Source: Leptolyngbya sp. SIO4C1 (GTDB lineage: Bacteria; Cyanobacteriota; Cyanobacteriia; Phormidesmidales; Phormidesmidaceae). Taken from it: a stretch of 5,016 nt of DNA. Below the pieces are notes generated by a model. It searched no databases. It was not told the origin of the DNA and was given only the letters and a program-made list of their open reading frames with translations. Made by a program: the position numbers and the translations under genes. This document shows, in pieces, positions 4,475 through 5,016 of the stretch. Position 1 is the first letter of the stretch. Each line of letters opens with the position of its first letter. The stretch spans positions 1-5,016 of the forward strand of contig JAAHIA010000368.1 in assembly GCA_010671975.1 (NCBI GenBank), in the 5' to 3' direction.

Positions 4475-5016
4475 ATGAAATTCAAATTTTTAGCAGCTGT
4501 AGGGGTTTTACTGGTGAGCCTGTTTAGCTTTGCGCTACCTAGCTGGGCCTATATCGAAGACGATATTGACATGCTGATAGATACTAACGAATGCCCGGTG
4601 TGTATTCTGTCTGAAGCTGATCTCAGCGGCAAAAATTTATATCGCGCCAACCTGAAGGTGGCTGAAATGAGTGGCATCAACCTCAGTAACGCCGATTTGC
4701 GCAAGGCCAACCTGATGCTGTCTGAGCTCAAAGATGCTAACCTCAGTGGAGCCAACCTCAGCAGCGCCGAGATGAACGGAGCGCGGCTGCAGGGCGCAAC
4801 GCTAGCGGGCGCTAACCTGAGCAGCGCCGTGCTGACGCAGGCTAATTTAGAAGACGCCAACTTTCGCGGAGCCGACCTGACCAATGCAGAGATGACGGCC
4901 GCTGTAATTGGCAAAGCAGATCTGCGCGAAGCGAATCTAGAAGGCGCTAACCTGCGCGGCGCTAACTGGTCGAAGGCGATTATGTGCAACACGATTTTGC
5001 CCAACGGCGAAACCAA
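4475..5016 (+). CDS. Secreted pentapeptide-repeat protein (3' end outside window)
   Basis: 180 residues are visible and the frame is still open at the right edge. Residues 1-25 are a clear Sec signal peptide: KFK, a hydrophobic core (FLAAVGVLLVSLFSFAL), and cleavage after PSWA at Ala25. After a short acidic linker and CPVC (Cys40, Cys43), an unbroken A(D/N)LXX register runs with a hydrophobic central residue every fifth position from Leu45 to Met170. That is 26 pentapeptides, or about six and a half coils of a right-handed quadrilateral beta-helix. It then reads CNTILPNGET, the usual closing segment in this type of protein, so the stop is probably close. The location is periplasmic, lumenal or extracellular. 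Pentapeptide proteins have no shared enzymatic activity; a binding or structural role is likely. The ATG at 4475 is chosen because it gives the signal peptide; upstream in-frame starts (ATG 4304, GTG 4421, GTG 4454) would bury it. The ribosome site is weak. Confidence 0.93.
   Translation, partial: MKFKFLAAVGVLLVSLFSFALPSWAYIEDDIDMLIDTNECPVCILSEADLSGKNLYRANLKVAEMSGINLSNADLRKANLMLSELKDANLSGANLSSAEMNGARLQGATLAGANLSSAVLTQANLEDANFRGADLTNAEMTAAVIGKADLREANLEGANLRGANWSKAIMCNTILPNGET

Noticed and set aside
4549..5016. Long minus-strand open frame, Leu/Ser/Ala-Pro-rich
   Set aside because: It is the antisense of the pentapeptide repeats, whose regular GCN-AAC-CTG codons leave the opposite frame open.

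Overview
The window looks like chromosomal DNA of a cyanobacterium. Three things point there. First, there are six copies of the HIP1 octamer GCGATCGC in 5 kb (starting at 165, 526, 1460, 2274, 2922 and 4055). Second, there is a large Ser/Thr protein kinase with a membrane segment and C-terminal TPRs, in a typical cyanobacterial style. Third, there is a secreted pentapeptide-repeat protein with an N-terminal CxxC. I see no tRNA, rRNA, CRISPR array, transposase, integrase or phage gene. The species cannot be named from this.

Layout. Positions 1-232, minus strand: the start of a short conserved protein (TTDHxxIxxWAExR-type N-terminus) runs off the left edge. 38 bp upstream of it lies a 40-codon gene with a strong Shine-Dalgarno and a signal peptide, too small for most gene callers. 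The spacer between them is G-rich on the plus strand and fits the canonical G-quadruplex pattern. Positions 233-491 are a divergent intergenic region with a tandem decamer and two inverted repeats. Positions 492-1888, plus strand: two genes 17 bp apart encode a multi-pass membrane protein and a two-TM protein with a helical cytoplasmic tail, probably one transcription unit. Positions 1893-4171, minus strand: a putative lipoprotein with an extreme Asp/Glu/Lys tail is followed 50 bp later by the 610-residue kinase, which ends 4 bp from the convergent plus-strand gene. Positions 4172-4474 are a second divergent intergenic region with a 31-bp imperfect dyad. From 4475 to the right edge, plus strand, a secreted pentapeptide-repeat protein is cut off by the window.

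Working together. The most coherent unit is the lipoprotein-kinase pair. The kinase domain should be cytoplasmic and the five TPRs should be outside the cytoplasmic membrane (or in the thylakoid lumen), the same side as the lipoprotein. A sensor or ligand partnership is a reasonable inference but unproven. The two membrane genes probably act together on an unknown task. Nothing here matches a known defence, secretion or biosynthetic system. The least-described items are the secreted microprotein at 110-232 and the acidic lipoprotein next to the kinase.
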